From: Thermohalobaculum sp039033215
Lineage (GTDB): Bacteria; Pseudomonadota; Alphaproteobacteria; Rhodobacterales; Rhodobacteraceae
Direction: 5' to 3'
Length of the DNA: 64,000 bases
Assembly: GCA_039033215.1 (NCBI GenBank)
Contig: JBCCDA010000004.1
Coordinates: 1-64,000 of the forward strand
Position numbers and translations under genes: made by a program. Position 1 is the stretch's first letter; each line of letters starts with the position of its first letter. The notes beneath the pieces were generated by a model. It did not search any database, had not been told where the DNA came from, and was given only the letters and a program-made list of their open reading frames with translations. Below, piece after piece: positions 17,173 to 26,321 of this stretch.

Positions 17173-17899
17173 GGGTGGTATAGACCTCCTGTACCTTGGT
17201 CGAGTTCTCGATCTCGGCGACCGTGCCATCGTCCAGGATCTGGCCGTTGTCCAACACTGTCAGCCGGTCGCAGATGTCTTTGATGAAATCGAGGTCGTGC
17301 TCGACAATCACCATAGCGCAATGCGCCTTGATCGGCAGAAGCAGTTCGCCCGTGGCGCGACGTTCCTCGGGGCTCATGCCGCCGGTCGGTTCGTCCAGCA
17401 GCAACAGCTTCGGGCGTTGTGCCAGCGCCATGGCGATCTCCAGCCATTGCTGTTGCCCGTGGCTGAGTTCTCCGGCCAGGTCATCGGCACGATCGGCGAG
17501 TTGGAACCGCTCCAGCGTCTCCATGACCTCACCATGCAGCGACCGGCGCGAGAGCGATCGCAGCAGCCCCCAGATCGGGCGGTGCGCCTGCAGCGCCAGC
17601 AGAACGTTGTCATAGACCGAGAGCTCCAGCAGGACTGCCGTGATCTGGAACTTGAGGCTGAGGCCACGGCGTGATCGCTGGGCGGGTTGCATCCGGGTGA
17701 TGTCTTCGCCCGCAAAGCTGATGGTGCCGCCGTCGGCGAAGTGCGCACCGGCGATGGCCTTCAACAGCGTGCTCTTTCCGGACCCGTTGGGCCCAATCAG
17801 ACCGTGAAAGCTGTTTTCCTGCACGGTGACATCGACGCCACCAAGCGCCTTGAGTGCACCGAAGGTCTTGGTGACGCCGCGAACCTCAAGCAGAGCCAT
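17165..17899 (-). CDS. UrtD-like ABC transporter ATPase
   Basis: ATP-binding subunit, 244 residues. Walker A is GPNGSGKS, the signature LSHGQQQWLEIAMALAQ and Walker B LLLLDEP. The signature LSHGQ-QWLEI and the following PTGGMSPEER resemble UrtD (GMTDEE) rather than ordinary LivG. The ATG at 17899 gives MALLEVRGVTKTFGALKAL; it overlaps the permease gene by 14 bases. It pairs with the UrtE-like ATPase to energise the importer. Confidence 0.86.
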   Translation of the reverse strand: MALLEVRGVTKTFGALKALGGVDVTVQENSFHGLIGPNGSGKSTLLKAIAGAHFADGGTISFAGEDITRMQPAQRSRRGLSLKFQITAVLLELSVYDNVLLALQAHRPIWGLLRSLSRRSLHGEVMETLERFQLADRADDLAGELSHGQQQWLEIAMALAQRPKLLLLDEPTGGMSPEERRATGELLLPIKAHCAMVIVEHDLDFIKDICDRLTVLDNGQILDDGTVAEIENSTKVQEVYTTRV

Positions 17900-18950
17900 G
17901 GGGGTCTTTCTCAGGCGGGGTCTTGGCTTTGGTGTCCGCAGACCCGGACGTGCCGCCACGGCCGAACGATCCGATCCGCTCCCGCGTTGTGACGATGAAG
18001 CCCATGATGCCCGTCGGACGGTAGGCGACGACAACCAGCATGATGACGCCCAGGATCACCGGCCAATACGGCTTCAGTGCGTCCACGTCCGACAAAACGA
18101 AGGCAATCGTCTCGATCGCGCCAACGCCGAGCACAGGGCCCAGAAGCGTGCCGACCCCGCCAAACAGGCCGTAGAGCACAGCGTAGGTCGACAACCCGAT
18201 TCCCATACTGCCCGGTCCGATGAACCCTTCGTGGAACGCATAGAGCCCACCCGACAGGCCAGCGATCATGCCGGCAAACGAGAAGACCAGCGCCTTGAAC
18301 CGCTGCACCTGGTAGCCGAAGAACGCAAGGCGCTCTTCGTTCTGGCGCATGCCCGCGAGGACCAGGCCAAGCTGCGATTTCACCAACAAGCGGCTGGCTA
18401 CGTAGACCGCCACGAGGAATGCCAGAATGATGTAGTAGAAGACCGGGCCGGGCTCCAATTCGTAGGAGCCGATCTTCATGAAGTCCCAGATCGACATTCC
18501 GTTGGCGGCACCGACCCATTGCCAGCCAGCCACCAGCCGCTCGGCCGCATAGGAGGCCGTCAGCGTACCCAGCGCAACGAAGATGATTGTTGGCGTGCGC
18601 TTGCCGAGCAGCAAGAACCAGCCGACGAGGAACGCACTGAACAAGCCGACCAGCATGGAAATCGGGACGATCCCCCAGATCTGGACGAAGCCCGCCTTGT
18701 TTGCCAGCAGCGCCGCCACGTATCCGGCAATGCCGAAGAACAGCGCCTGACCAAAGGTCATGATCCCGGAATAGCCCCAGCACAGATCGAAGCTGATGGC
18801 CAGCATCGCCAGCAGCAGCATGCGCGTCGCGATGATGGTGTGGAAGTCACTCGTCAAAAGCGGCACGACCAGAAGCCCGATCAGGACCGCGATCTCGAGG
18901 ATCGGGATAACCCGGCGAGGCTTGGCTGACGGTGTGTCGGGAGATGCCAT
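17886..18950 (-). CDS. UrtC/LivM-like ABC transporter permease
   Basis: Membrane permease of 354 residues with about nine to ten hydrophobic spans, starting MASPDTPSAKPRRVIPILE. The block LCWGYSGIMTFGQALFFGIAGY is the LivM/UrtC signature, and MRQNEERLAFFGYQVQRFK followed by FSFAGMIAGLSGGLYAF is the cytoplasmic coupling region. ATG at 18950 follows GGAAG. It is the third gene in the operon, 59 bases after the binding protein. Confidence 0.86.
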   Translation of the reverse strand: MASPDTPSAKPRRVIPILEIAVLIGLLVVPLLTSDFHTIIATRMLLLAMLAISFDLCWGYSGIMTFGQALFFGIAGYVAALLANKAGFVQIWGIVPISMLVGLFSAFLVGWFLLLGKRTPTIIFVALGTLTASYAAERLVAGWQWVGAANGMSIWDFMKIGSYELEPGPVFYYIILAFLVAVYVASRLLVKSQLGLVLAGMRQNEERLAFFGYQVQRFKALVFSFAGMIAGLSGGLYAFHEGFIGPGSMGIGLSTYAVLYGLFGGVGTLLGPVLGVGAIETIAFVLSDVDALKPYWPVILGVIMLVVVAYRPTGIMGFIVTTRERIGSFGRGGTSGSADTKAKTPPEKDPHGSA

Positions 18951-19009
18951 TGGGACTTCCTGCGGGGAGGGGAGCGGCCGCCGGATCACCCCGGCGGCCG
19001 GTGGTCAGA

Positions 19010-20227
19010 TCAGGCGCATTCCTGCGGCGGGACCGCCATCTCGCTGGAGATGATGTCCCACTTCCCGCCGACGGACTGGGCAATGTACATGTTCATGTCC
19101 GCGTGCCCGGTTCCCGGGATCATCTTGGATGGTCCGCCCGGGCCTTCCGCGATCTCGGCGCTGTCAATGGCGGCGCTGGTCGCATCGCGCGCCAAGTCGC
19201 CGTTGGTTGCGATCACCGCCTGCTCGTAGAGCTTGACGCCGCGGTACATGCCGGTTGCCGCCGCGCCCGCCGCGAACAGGTACTTCGTGTCCGGGAACAT
19301 GGCGTTGTAGTCGGCGATCAACTTCTGGGTGAAAGGATCCTCGACGGTCGAGAACATGTCGAGGCACGAGTAGACACCCTCCAGCTCCCGTTCGGCCACG
19401 TAGTTCACGGAGTTCTCGTCGAAGTAGACACAGGTCTGACCGCCCTGGTCGTAGTACCCGGCCTCGTAGAGCTGCTTCATGAAGGCCTGCAGCCCCGGCG
19501 GGATCACGGTGTTGAAGACATGATCGACGCCTTCGGACATGATCTTGCCTACCGTCGCGGAATACTCGAGCTGATCCAGGGGGAAGTACTCCTCCATCAC
19601 CACCTCGGCGCCGTTCTCTTCGATCACGCGGCGCGCCCACTTGTTCAGAAGTTGCGGCCAGATGTAGTTGGCCGAAGGCAGGGCGAAGCGTTTGAAGCCC
19701 TTTTCCTTGATCAGGTAAGGCAGCAGCTTCGCGCACTGCTGGGCCGGGGTCGGCCCGGTGCAGTAGAGATGCTCGGTGCACTCCTGGCCTTCGTAGAGCT
19801 GCGGGTAGATGTAGAGCGTCTTGCCACGGCGAACGATGGGGTTCTTGATCGCCTCGCGCATGGCCGAAGTGATGCCGCCCAGGATCACGTCGACCTCTGC
19901 CGACTGGACCAGTCGGCGGACATTGCCCACGGCAGTACCGGGGTCGGAGGCGGTGTCTTCCAGGAACAGCTCGACCGGCTGGCCCAGGATACCACCCGCG
20001 TCGTTGATCTGCTTGACGGCCAGTTGTGCTGCCTGCCAGTTCGCGTTTCCGCTTGGTGCGATGGCGCCGGTGATGTCAGTTGCGATGCCCATTTTGATCG
20101 GCCCTGCCGCATGAGCCCAATCTGGTTTCAGGACCCAGCTCGTGCCGACGGCGGTCCACCCTGCCGCTGCCAGCGCGCTGGTGCCGCGGAGGAACCCACG
20201 ACGGGTAATGCTCTCGCTCTCACGCAT
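19010..20227 (-). CDS. UrtA/FmdD-like periplasmic substrate-binding protein, Tat-exported
   Basis: Type I periplasmic binding protein of 405 residues. The N-terminus SITRRGFLRGTSALAAAGWT is a twin-arginine signal with cleavage near AHAAGPIKMG. The mature start IKMGIATDITGAIAPSGNANWQAA and QINDAGGILGQPVEL are typical of the branched-chain amino acid/urea/amide-binding group. ATG at 20227 follows GGGAGAAAG and is 1 base from the end of the UrtB-like gene. Sitting second, between the two permeases, is not the standard urtABCDE order. Ligand could be urea, formamide or another short amide. Confidence 0.84.
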   Translation of the reverse strand: MRESESITRRGFLRGTSALAAAGWTAVGTSWVLKPDWAHAAGPIKMGIATDITGAIAPSGNANWQAAQLAVKQINDAGGILGQPVELFLEDTASDPGTAVGNVRRLVQSAEVDVILGGITSAMREAIKNPIVRRGKTLYIYPQLYEGQECTEHLYCTGPTPAQQCAKLLPYLIKEKGFKRFALPSANYIWPQLLNKWARRVIEENGAEVVMEEYFPLDQLEYSATVGKIMSEGVDHVFNTVIPPGLQAFMKQLYEAGYYDQGGQTCVYFDENSVNYVAERELEGVYSCLDMFSTVEDPFTQKLIADYNAMFPDTKYLFAAGAAATGMYRGVKLYEQAVIATNGDLARDATSAAIDSAEIAEGPGGPSKMIPGTGHADMNMYIAQSVGGKWDIISSEMAVPPQECA

Positions 20228-20228
20228 G

Positions 20229-21113
20229 TTACTTTCTCCCTGCACTGATTAGCCCATTGGGCCGGAATTTTACGATGATGAGGGCGGTCACGAAGACCAG
20301 CACTTCCGCGATAACGGGGCTGACGCCATCGCCTACGCCCGGGATTTCGCGGAGCCATTGGTAGCCAGGGACCATTGCACCGATCATCGCGGCACCCAGA
20401 AGCGGGCCCTCGAATGTGCCGATGCCGCCCAGCATGACCGACAGGAACGCCTGCACCAGAAAGCGGACGCCGAGGTCCGCAGACAGCGAAAACAGCGGGA
20501 CCATAAGCGCGCCGGCCAGCCCCGCCAGGGCGGCGCCAAGCGCGAAGGTCAGCGAATAGAGGCGCGTGGTGGAAACGCCCGAAGCGCGAGCCAGGGCCGC
20601 GTTCTCCAGCGCGCCACGGATCTGCAGCCCGGTGCGGCTGCGGGTAAGGAAGACCCAGGCGGCAATCATGACAGCGATGGTCGCGCCGATGATCACCGTG
20701 CGCCAGATCGAGAAGTTGAGGCCGCCGATCTCGAAAGCGCCGGCAATTGGCTCCTCGATCGCATAGTACTGACCACCGATCAGGCCGCGCACGATCTCGC
20801 GGATGATGAGCCCGATCGCGTATGTCGCGAGCATTGCGATGACCGGTTGGGTGTAGAGCCGCCTGATGACCGTGCGTTCGATCCCGGCCCCGAACATGCC
20901 GACGATGAACGGCGCCACGAGCATCCCCAGCCAGATCGGCAGGCCCCATTCGCGAAACAGGAACACCGTGTATGCGCCGAGCAGCACGAACTCGCCGTGC
21001 CCGAGGTTGAAGATCCCCATGAGGCTGGCAATGACTGCCAGGCCAGAGACAACGAGGACCATAATCGATGCAAAGGCTGCGACGTCAAAGACCAGCTTGA
21101 TTGCATCATCCAT
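20229..21113 (-). CDS. UrtB/LivH-like ABC transporter permease, first gene of the transporter operon
   Basis: Membrane permease of 294 residues with about eight spans. It begins MDDAIKLVFDVAAFASIMVL, with the LivH/UrtB signature ASLMGIFNLGHGEFVLLGAY and the coupling helix NAALARASGVSTTRLYSLTFALGAALAGLAG (shown here in part by ASGVSTTRLYSLTF). The upstream-most gene of the leftward operon, it faces the amidase-urease operon across a 192-base divergent region (21114-21305). The start at 21113 has a run of G about 9 bases upstream; longer readings have no support. Confidence 0.84.
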   Translation of the reverse strand: MDDAIKLVFDVAAFASIMVLVVSGLAVIASLMGIFNLGHGEFVLLGAYTVFLFREWGLPIWLGMLVAPFIVGMFGAGIERTVIRRLYTQPVIAMLATYAIGLIIREIVRGLIGGQYYAIEEPIAGAFEIGGLNFSIWRTVIIGATIAVMIAAWVFLTRSRTGLQIRGALENAALARASGVSTTRLYSLTFALGAALAGLAGALMVPLFSLSADLGVRFLVQAFLSVMLGGIGTFEGPLLGAAMIGAMVPGYQWLREIPGVGDGVSPVIAEVLVFVTALIIVKFRPNGLISAGRK

Positions 21114-21305
21114 GTGCAGTGCCCCCAGGCCGGTAGTGAGTTTTTGGCCTCCACAGAAAGTGTGATCATGGATTCGGCAACTCTGCAAGAGTCTTGTTGC
21201 GATGCAGCACAACCGCGATAGGGTGTAGCCATGAACCGCGCCATCGGGGGCGTCGCGGTTCAGCCAACTGTCACGGCCAAGAACTCCCCCGGCGGAGGAC
21301 GCCCC

Positions 21306-21515
21306 ATGGCTGATGATCCCACGCAACCGATGACCGTCGCGGACATGGCCGCGCTGACCAAGGCGGCGCGCCTGGACCTGGCGCCGGACCGGGCCGAGGT
21401 GGTGGCGCCCGCGCTCGACGGGGTGCTGGCGCTCTTCGATGCGCTGGACGCCGTGGATCTCGGCGAGACGCCGCCCACGAACTCGTTCGATCCACGCTGG
21501 AGGGATCGGCCATGA
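21306..21515 (+). CDS. AtzG/GatC-like small subunit (DUF4089-type)
   Basis: 69-residue helical protein with MTVADMAALTKAARLDLAP and ALDGVLALFDALDAVDLGE, the layout of GatC and AtzG. In cyanuric-acid degraders AtzG partners the amidase AtzE; GatC partners GatA. Its stop overlaps the start of the amidase that follows (ATGA), so a complex with that amidase is likely. The ATG at 21306 follows GGAGGA by 7 bases. It opens the rightward operon. Confidence 0.7.
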   Translation: MADDPTQPMTVADMAALTKAARLDLAPDRAEVVAPALDGVLALFDALDAVDLGETPPTNSFDPRWRDRP

Positions 21516-22906
21516 GTACGCTGACTGAACTGTCCCTGACGGAAGTTGCATCGAAGATCGCCACACGCGAGGTCTCGCCTGTCGAAGTGACGCAGGCCTG
21601 CCTGGCGCGGGCCGAGGCGACGGAGCCTAAACTGACCGCCTTCTCACACCTGCTTGGCGAAACCGCGCTGCAAGAGGCGAAGACGGCAGAGGCCGAGATT
21701 GCCGGTGGCAGTTACCGCGGACCGCTGCATGGTGTTCCAGTCGGGATCAAGGAACTCTACGATATCGCCGGGGTCCCGACGACGGCCTCTTCCAAGGTTC
21801 GCGAAAACTGGACCCCGCAAGCCGACTCGGCCAGCGTGGCGCAACTGCGGGCAGCAGGGGCCGTGATCCTGGGCAAGACCCACACGCACGAGTTCGCCTT
21901 TGGCATCGTAACCCCGCACAGCCGCAACCCCTGGGACACGGGGCACATCCCCGGCGGATCCTCCGGTGGTTCCGGCGCATCGGTCGCCGTCGGCAGCACG
22001 TTCATGTCGATGGGCTCGGACACCGGCGGATCGATCCGGATCCCGGCTGCCCTTTGCGGCACTGTGGGGCTGAAGCCCACCTTCGGACGCTGCAGCCGGG
22101 CAGGGGTCACGTCGCTGTCGTGGTCGCTGGACCACGTCGGCCCGTTGACCCGAACGGTGGCGGATGCGGCAAGCTGTCTGAACGCCCTCGCGGGCTATGA
22201 CCCGCGTGATCCCGGCAGCGTGGACACCCCGGCCGAGGACTTTACCGCGGCCCTCGGTCAGGACGTGAAGGGCCTGCGCATCGGCATCCCGACCAACTAC
22301 TTCTTCGAGAACGTCGACCCGGAGGTCGAGGCCGCCGTCCGCGCCGCCATCAATCTGATGGAGGCTGAAGGCGCTGTCCTCAAGAAAGTCGAGATCCCGT
22401 ACGCCGATCAGATCCTGCCGGTGGAATACGTGATCTGCCTCAGCGAGGCGAGCGAGTACCACCGCACCATGCTTCGCGCGACGCCCGAGCTCTACAACGA
22501 TGACGTTCGCACCTTCCTGGAGGCCGGCGAGATGATCCCGGCCACGCGGTACATCCAGGGCCTGCGGGTACGCCAACTGATGCAGCGGGCGTGGGCTGCG
22601 CTCTACGACGACATCGACCTGATTGTGGGCCCGGCTGTGGCGGCACCTCCTGCCAAAGTAGGGCAGATGGAATGGGACTGGGGCGACGGTGGCATGGAGC
22701 AGCTGAACCCCGTCTATGTCCGCCTCTCTGCCCCGGCCAATGTCATGGGCCTGCCGGCTATCGCAACACCCTGCGGGTTCACCGCGTCGGGACTTCCGGT
22801 CGCCTTCCAGGCCATCGGGCGACCGTTCGCCGAGGCCACCGCGATCAGACTCTGCGATGCCTACCAGCGCATGACCGACTGGCACACGCGCAGGCCCCCC
22901 ATCTGA
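21512..22906 (+). CDS. Amidase-signature enzyme, partner of the AtzG/GatC-like protein
   Basis: 464-residue amidase-signature hydrolase. The Ser-cisSer-Lys triad is K80 (GVPVGIKELYD), S150 (PGGSSGGS) and S174 (DTGGSIRIPA). The order small subunit then amidase mirrors AtzG-AtzE (1-carboxybiuret hydrolase), but similarity to general amidases is also clear. It lacks an export signal, so it acts in the cytoplasm, freeing ammonia from an imported amide. A GatA role in tRNA amidation is less likely because no gatB adjoins. Confidence 0.85.
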   Translation: MSTLTELSLTEVASKIATREVSPVEVTQACLARAEATEPKLTAFSHLLGETALQEAKTAEAEIAGGSYRGPLHGVPVGIKELYDIAGVPTTASSKVRENWTPQADSASVAQLRAAGAVILGKTHTHEFAFGIVTPHSRNPWDTGHIPGGSSGGSGASVAVGSTFMSMGSDTGGSIRIPAALCGTVGLKPTFGRCSRAGVTSLSWSLDHVGPLTRTVADAASCLNALAGYDPRDPGSVDTPAEDFTAALGQDVKGLRIGIPTNYFFENVDPEVEAAVRAAINLMEAEGAVLKKVEIPYADQILPVEYVICLSEASEYHRTMLRATPELYNDDVRTFLEAGEMIPATRYIQGLRVRQLMQRAWAALYDDIDLIVGPAVAAPPAKVGQMEWDWGDGGMEQLNPVYVRLSAPANVMGLPAIATPCGFTASGLPVAFQAIGRPFAEATAIRLCDAYQRMTDWHTRRPPI

Positions 22907-22967
22907 CGATGCGCCCTCACGGCGCCCAACAAACCGACTGACGACCAGAACAGGGAAGAGACATACC

Positions 22968-24482
22968 ATGGCGATCAAACGGCCGAACGTGGAACAGCTG
23001 AGCGACATCGTCGACGACCTCGGCATGACGATGGACGCTGACGAGGTCAGCTTCTACCTAGACAACATGCAGGGCATCTTCGACCGCTATGATGCGTTGG
23101 ATCTGATGCCGGACGAGATCCCGGCCGTGACTTATCCCCGTACCCCCGGCTACCGCCCCGGGCCGGAGGAGAACCCCCACAACGCCTGGTTCTGGAAGTC
23201 CGAGATCAAGGGGGCTGACACCGGCAAGCTCGCAGGCAAGACGGTCGCCATCAAGGACAACGTCATGGTGGCAGGCGTGCCGATGATGAACGGCGCCTCG
23301 ACGCTGGAGGGGTTTGTCCCCGACGTGGACGCCACCATCGTGACGCGCATTCTGGATGCAGGCGGCACGATCCTGGGCAAAGCGACCTGCGAGCATTTTT
23401 GCCTCTCCGGCGGCAGCCACACCTCGGATCCCGCCCCGGTCGAGAACCCGCACAAGCCCGGTTACTCGGCGGGCGGCTCGTCCTCTGGTTCAGGCGCGTT
23501 GCTGGTCACCAAGGAAGTCGATCTTGCGATCGGTGGTGATCAGGGCGGCTCGATCCGCATGCCTGCGGCCTATTGCGGGGTCTACGGGATGAAGCCGACC
23601 CACGGGCTGGTCCCCTACACCGGCGTCATGCCGATCGAGTCAACCATCGACCACACCGGACCCATGACCCAGAACGTCGCCGACAACGCGCTGTTCCTCG
23701 AGGTGCTGGCCGGGGCCGACGGTCTGGACCCGCGCCAGTACAGTCCCCAGACCGCGCCCTACACCGAGGCGTTGGGCCAAGGTGTCCAGGGCATGAAGAT
23801 TGCCGTCGTGCGCGAAGGGTTTGGGCACGAAAACTCCGAAGCTGACGTCGATGCCAAGGTCCGCGCCGCGGCCCAGAAACTCGAAAGCCTGGGCGCCGCT
23901 GTCACCGAGGTCTCGATCCCCATGCACAGCGACGGCGTGATCGTCTGGACGCCGATCGCTCTGGAAGGTCTGCAGTGGCAGATGATGCTCGGTAACGGCT
24001 ATGGCATGAACTACAAAGGCCTCTATTCGCCCACCCTGATCGACGCGCACGCGGGCTGGCGGATGAAGGCGGACGAGCTTTCCGAGACGCTGAAGATCTC
24101 GATGTTCGCGGGCCAGTTCGGGATCGATCACTACCGCGGACGCTACTACGCCAAGGCGCAGAACATCGCCCGGCGCCTGCGCGCGGCCTATGACAGCGTG
24201 CTGGCCGAGTATGATCTGCTGCTGATGCCGACCCTGCCGCTCAAGGCCACCAAGTTGCCCGAACCCGGCGACCCGAGGGAGGAGACGTTTGCCCGCGCCT
24301 TCGAGATGCTGGCCAACACCGCGCCCTTCGATGTGACCGGGCATCCCTCGATGGCGATCCCATGCGGGATGTCGGATGGCTTGCCGGTGTCGATGATGCT
24401 GACGGGCAAGCACTTCGACGAGATGACGATCTACAAGGCCGCGCACGCCTTCGAACAATCGGGCGACTGGACGGCGATGTAG
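22968..24482 (+). CDS. Amidase-signature enzyme resembling nitrile-hydratase-linked amidases
   Basis: 504-residue cytoplasmic amidase. Its triad is K96 (VAIKDNVMVAGVPMMNG), S171 (AGGSSSGS) and S195 (GDQGGSIRMPA). The blocks VAGVPMMNG, GLVPYTG, TIDHTGP and NTAPFDVTGHPS closely follow the Rhodococcus enantioselective amidases coded beside nitrile hydratases. No nitrile hydratase is present here. An N-terminal helical extension of about 80 residues precedes the signature domain, as in that subgroup. A good ribosome site (AGGGAAGAG) precedes the ATG. It would convert an aliphatic or aromatic amide to acid and ammonia. Confidence 0.86.
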   Translation: MAIKRPNVEQLSDIVDDLGMTMDADEVSFYLDNMQGIFDRYDALDLMPDEIPAVTYPRTPGYRPGPEENPHNAWFWKSEIKGADTGKLAGKTVAIKDNVMVAGVPMMNGASTLEGFVPDVDATIVTRILDAGGTILGKATCEHFCLSGGSHTSDPAPVENPHKPGYSAGGSSSGSGALLVTKEVDLAIGGDQGGSIRMPAAYCGVYGMKPTHGLVPYTGVMPIESTIDHTGPMTQNVADNALFLEVLAGADGLDPRQYSPQTAPYTEALGQGVQGMKIAVVREGFGHENSEADVDAKVRAAAQKLESLGAAVTEVSIPMHSDGVIVWTPIALEGLQWQMMLGNGYGMNYKGLYSPTLIDAHAGWRMKADELSETLKISMFAGQFGIDHYRGRYYAKAQNIARRLRAAYDSVLAEYDLLLMPTLPLKATKLPEPGDPREETFARAFEMLANTAPFDVTGHPSMAIPCGMSDGLPVSMMLTGKHFDEMTIYKAAHAFEQSGDWTAM

Positions 24483-24518
24483 GTGTCCGCGGACGGCGAC
24501 ATCGGCGGAGGGCCCCTG

Positions 24519-24971
24519 ATGCTCTCCGCCATACTGGGTCTGAGCTCCCAGCAGACCTGGCACGACCGCGTCCATGCGGCGGAGCAGGCCGGACGGCTGG
24601 AGGTCGTGCGGATCGCCCGGGTTGACGCCCCTCGGCGCCGGGTGCGCCTGGTGACCGACAAGGGCCGCGACGTAGCCCTGGCGCTGCCCCGGGATGCGGT
24701 TTTGCAGGACGGCGCTGTCCTGCATGACGCCGGCGCGCTGATGATCATCGCGCGGATCGACGGCGGACCACGGTTACGGCTGCTGCCCGCCGACGCCTCC
24801 GCGGGGCTTCGGCTGGGATATTTTTGCGGCAACCTCCACTGGAAAGCCGATTTCCGCGACGGGGCGATCGAGATCCACATGGATGGGCCGGAGGAGACAT
24901 ACCGAGCTCGGCTCCGCGATGCCGAGAAGCTCTGCGCCTTCACGGTCACGCGGCTGGAGGCGGAGGAATGA
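24519..24971 (+). CDS. ureE: Urease accessory protein UreE
   Basis: Nickel chaperone for urease, 150 residues from the ATG at 24519, which follows GGAGGG by 6 bases; a GTG 36 bases upstream is less likely. The peptide-binding fold N-terminus and C-terminal metal-binding part with GYFCGNLHWKADF (matching the UreE NRH motif region) are visible. There is no histidine-rich tail; the protein ends EAEE, so nickel storage capacity is low. It overlaps ureF by ATGA. Confidence 0.8.
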   Translation: MLSAILGLSSQQTWHDRVHAAEQAGRLEVVRIARVDAPRRRVRLVTDKGRDVALALPRDAVLQDGAVLHDAGALMIIARIDGGPRLRLLPADASAGLRLGYFCGNLHWKADFRDGAIEIHMDGPEETYRARLRDAEKLCAFTVTRLEAEE

Positions 24972-25618
24972 CGGCCGATCTCCTGCGTGCCTTGCAACTC
25001 GCCGATAGCGGCTTTCCCTCGGGCGGTTTCGCGTATTCGTGGGGTTTGGAAGCGGCGGCGGAGAGCGGATATGTCACCCGGGCAAGCTTCGGCACGTGGT
25101 TGGAGGCCGAGATGCTGGGCCGGTGGGCCGAGTTTGACCGGATCGTGCTCGCGGATGCCTACCGGGCAGATGACCCGTTGCTGGTCGACGCCGAAACGGA
25201 CCTGCTGTTCCTGGCGGAGCCGTTGCGAGCAAAGTCAGCAGAGGCCGGGCAGGCGTTCCTGTCTGCTCATGCCCGTTTGGGCGATCCGATCGCCATCCGG
25301 TTCCGAAACGCTGTGCTTGACGGGGAAGCCGCCGGTCACCTGCCCGTGGCGCAAGGTGCGGTGTTTCGATCCATGGATGTCGACCTCGTGCTTGCTCTGG
25401 CGGCGGCGGCCCATTCTGCGGCTCAGGGGCTGACCAGCGCTGCGGTGCGGCTTGGTCTGGTTGGTGCACTGGAGGGTCAGGCGGTCTTGCGCGATCTTCA
25501 TCCCAGACTGGCCCCCGTCACGACACCGCCATCCGCTGGCGCCGTACCTGCCAGTTTCGCCCCGATCTCGGAAATCGCGATGATGCAGCCTGCCGACGGG
25601 CAGCTCTTCGCCAACTGA
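24968..25618 (+). CDS. ureF: Urease accessory protein UreF
   Basis: 216-residue all-helical GTPase-regulating chaperone that works with UreD and UreG to load nickel. The start MTADLLRALQLADSGFPSGG and FAYSWGLEAAAESGYV are the UreF signature (ADS-FP-G-F-S-GLE). The tail PISEIAMMQ corresponds to the conserved P..D...M..H region. ATG overlaps the ureE stop. Confidence 0.9.
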   Translation: MTADLLRALQLADSGFPSGGFAYSWGLEAAAESGYVTRASFGTWLEAEMLGRWAEFDRIVLADAYRADDPLLVDAETDLLFLAEPLRAKSAEAGQAFLSAHARLGDPIAIRFRNAVLDGEAAGHLPVAQGAVFRSMDVDLVLALAAAAHSAAQGLTSAAVRLGLVGALEGQAVLRDLHPRLAPVTTPPSAGAVPASFAPISEIAMMQPADGQLFAN

Positions 25619-25628
25619 GGAGACGTCG

Positions 25629-26321
25629 ATGCAACTGACTCCGACCGAGAGGGATCGGCTGGTCATCTTCCAGGCGGCCGAGCTGGCGCGGCGCTACCGG
25701 ACCGAGGGCGTGCGGCTCTCGCTGCCCGAGGCAAACGCCCTGATCGCCGACGAGATCCTGTTGGCCGCCCGCAAGGGGTTGGACCATCCCGCGCTTGTCT
25801 CCTTCGGCGGCACAGTTCTGGCCGCGGACGAGGTCGAGGCCGGGGTGCCGGAGATGCTGCGCATGATCTCGGTCGAGGTGTCGATGGCCGAGGGTACGAA
25901 GTTAGTCACCATCTTCGACCCGATCCCCCCGGGCGCCGACGCGGGCCCGGTCCCCGGCGAAGTCATCCCGCAGACTGGTGAGATCGAGCTGAACGCCGGT
26001 CGGGACGGCATCGAGATCGATGTGTTGAACACCGGTGACCGCTCGATCCAGGTGCGCAGCCACGCCCATTTCTTCGAGGTCAATCGGGCACTACGCTTCG
26101 ATCGGACCAAGGCCTGGGGGATGCGCCTCGACCGGCCCTCAGGCGGCGGGGAACGCTTCGATCCTGGCATTGGGCGCCGCGTGCGGCTGGTACCCTATGC
26201 AGGCACGCGGGAGATCCATGGCTTCTCCGGCCTCGCGGAGGGTCCCGCCGACGATCCGGCTATTCGCGACGCCGCCTTCCAGCGCGCGCGCGAGGGCGGT
26301 TACATGGATGACGTCTCATGA
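25629..26321 (+). CDS. ureAB: Fused urease gamma-beta subunit (UreA-UreB)
   Basis: Structural urease subunit of 230 residues joining gamma and beta. Residues 1 to about 100 match UreA (LTPTERDRLVIFQAAELARR, LPEANALIADEILLAARKG). From about residue 108 UreB begins (VPGEVIPQTGEIELNAGRDG, then RSIQVRSHAHFFEVNRALRF). In most proteobacteria these are two genes; fusion is known in Helicobacter and some second-copy ureases. Stop overlaps the ureC start. Confidence 0.93.
   Translation: MQLTPTERDRLVIFQAAELARRYRTEGVRLSLPEANALIADEILLAARKGLDHPALVSFGGTVLAADEVEAGVPEMLRMISVEVSMAEGTKLVTIFDPIPPGADAGPVPGEVIPQTGEIELNAGRDGIEIDVLNTGDRSIQVRSHAHFFEVNRALRFDRTKAWGMRLDRPSGGGERFDPGIGRRVRLVPYAGTREIHGFSGLAEGPADDPAIRDAAFQRAREGGYMDDVS

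Noticed and set aside
16465..21113. Branched-chain amino acid (liv) transporter
   Set aside because: Subunit folds are shared, but the ATPase signatures (LSHGQQQWLEI, GMSPEER) and the facing amidase-urease operon fit the urea/amide branch better. Not fully excluded.
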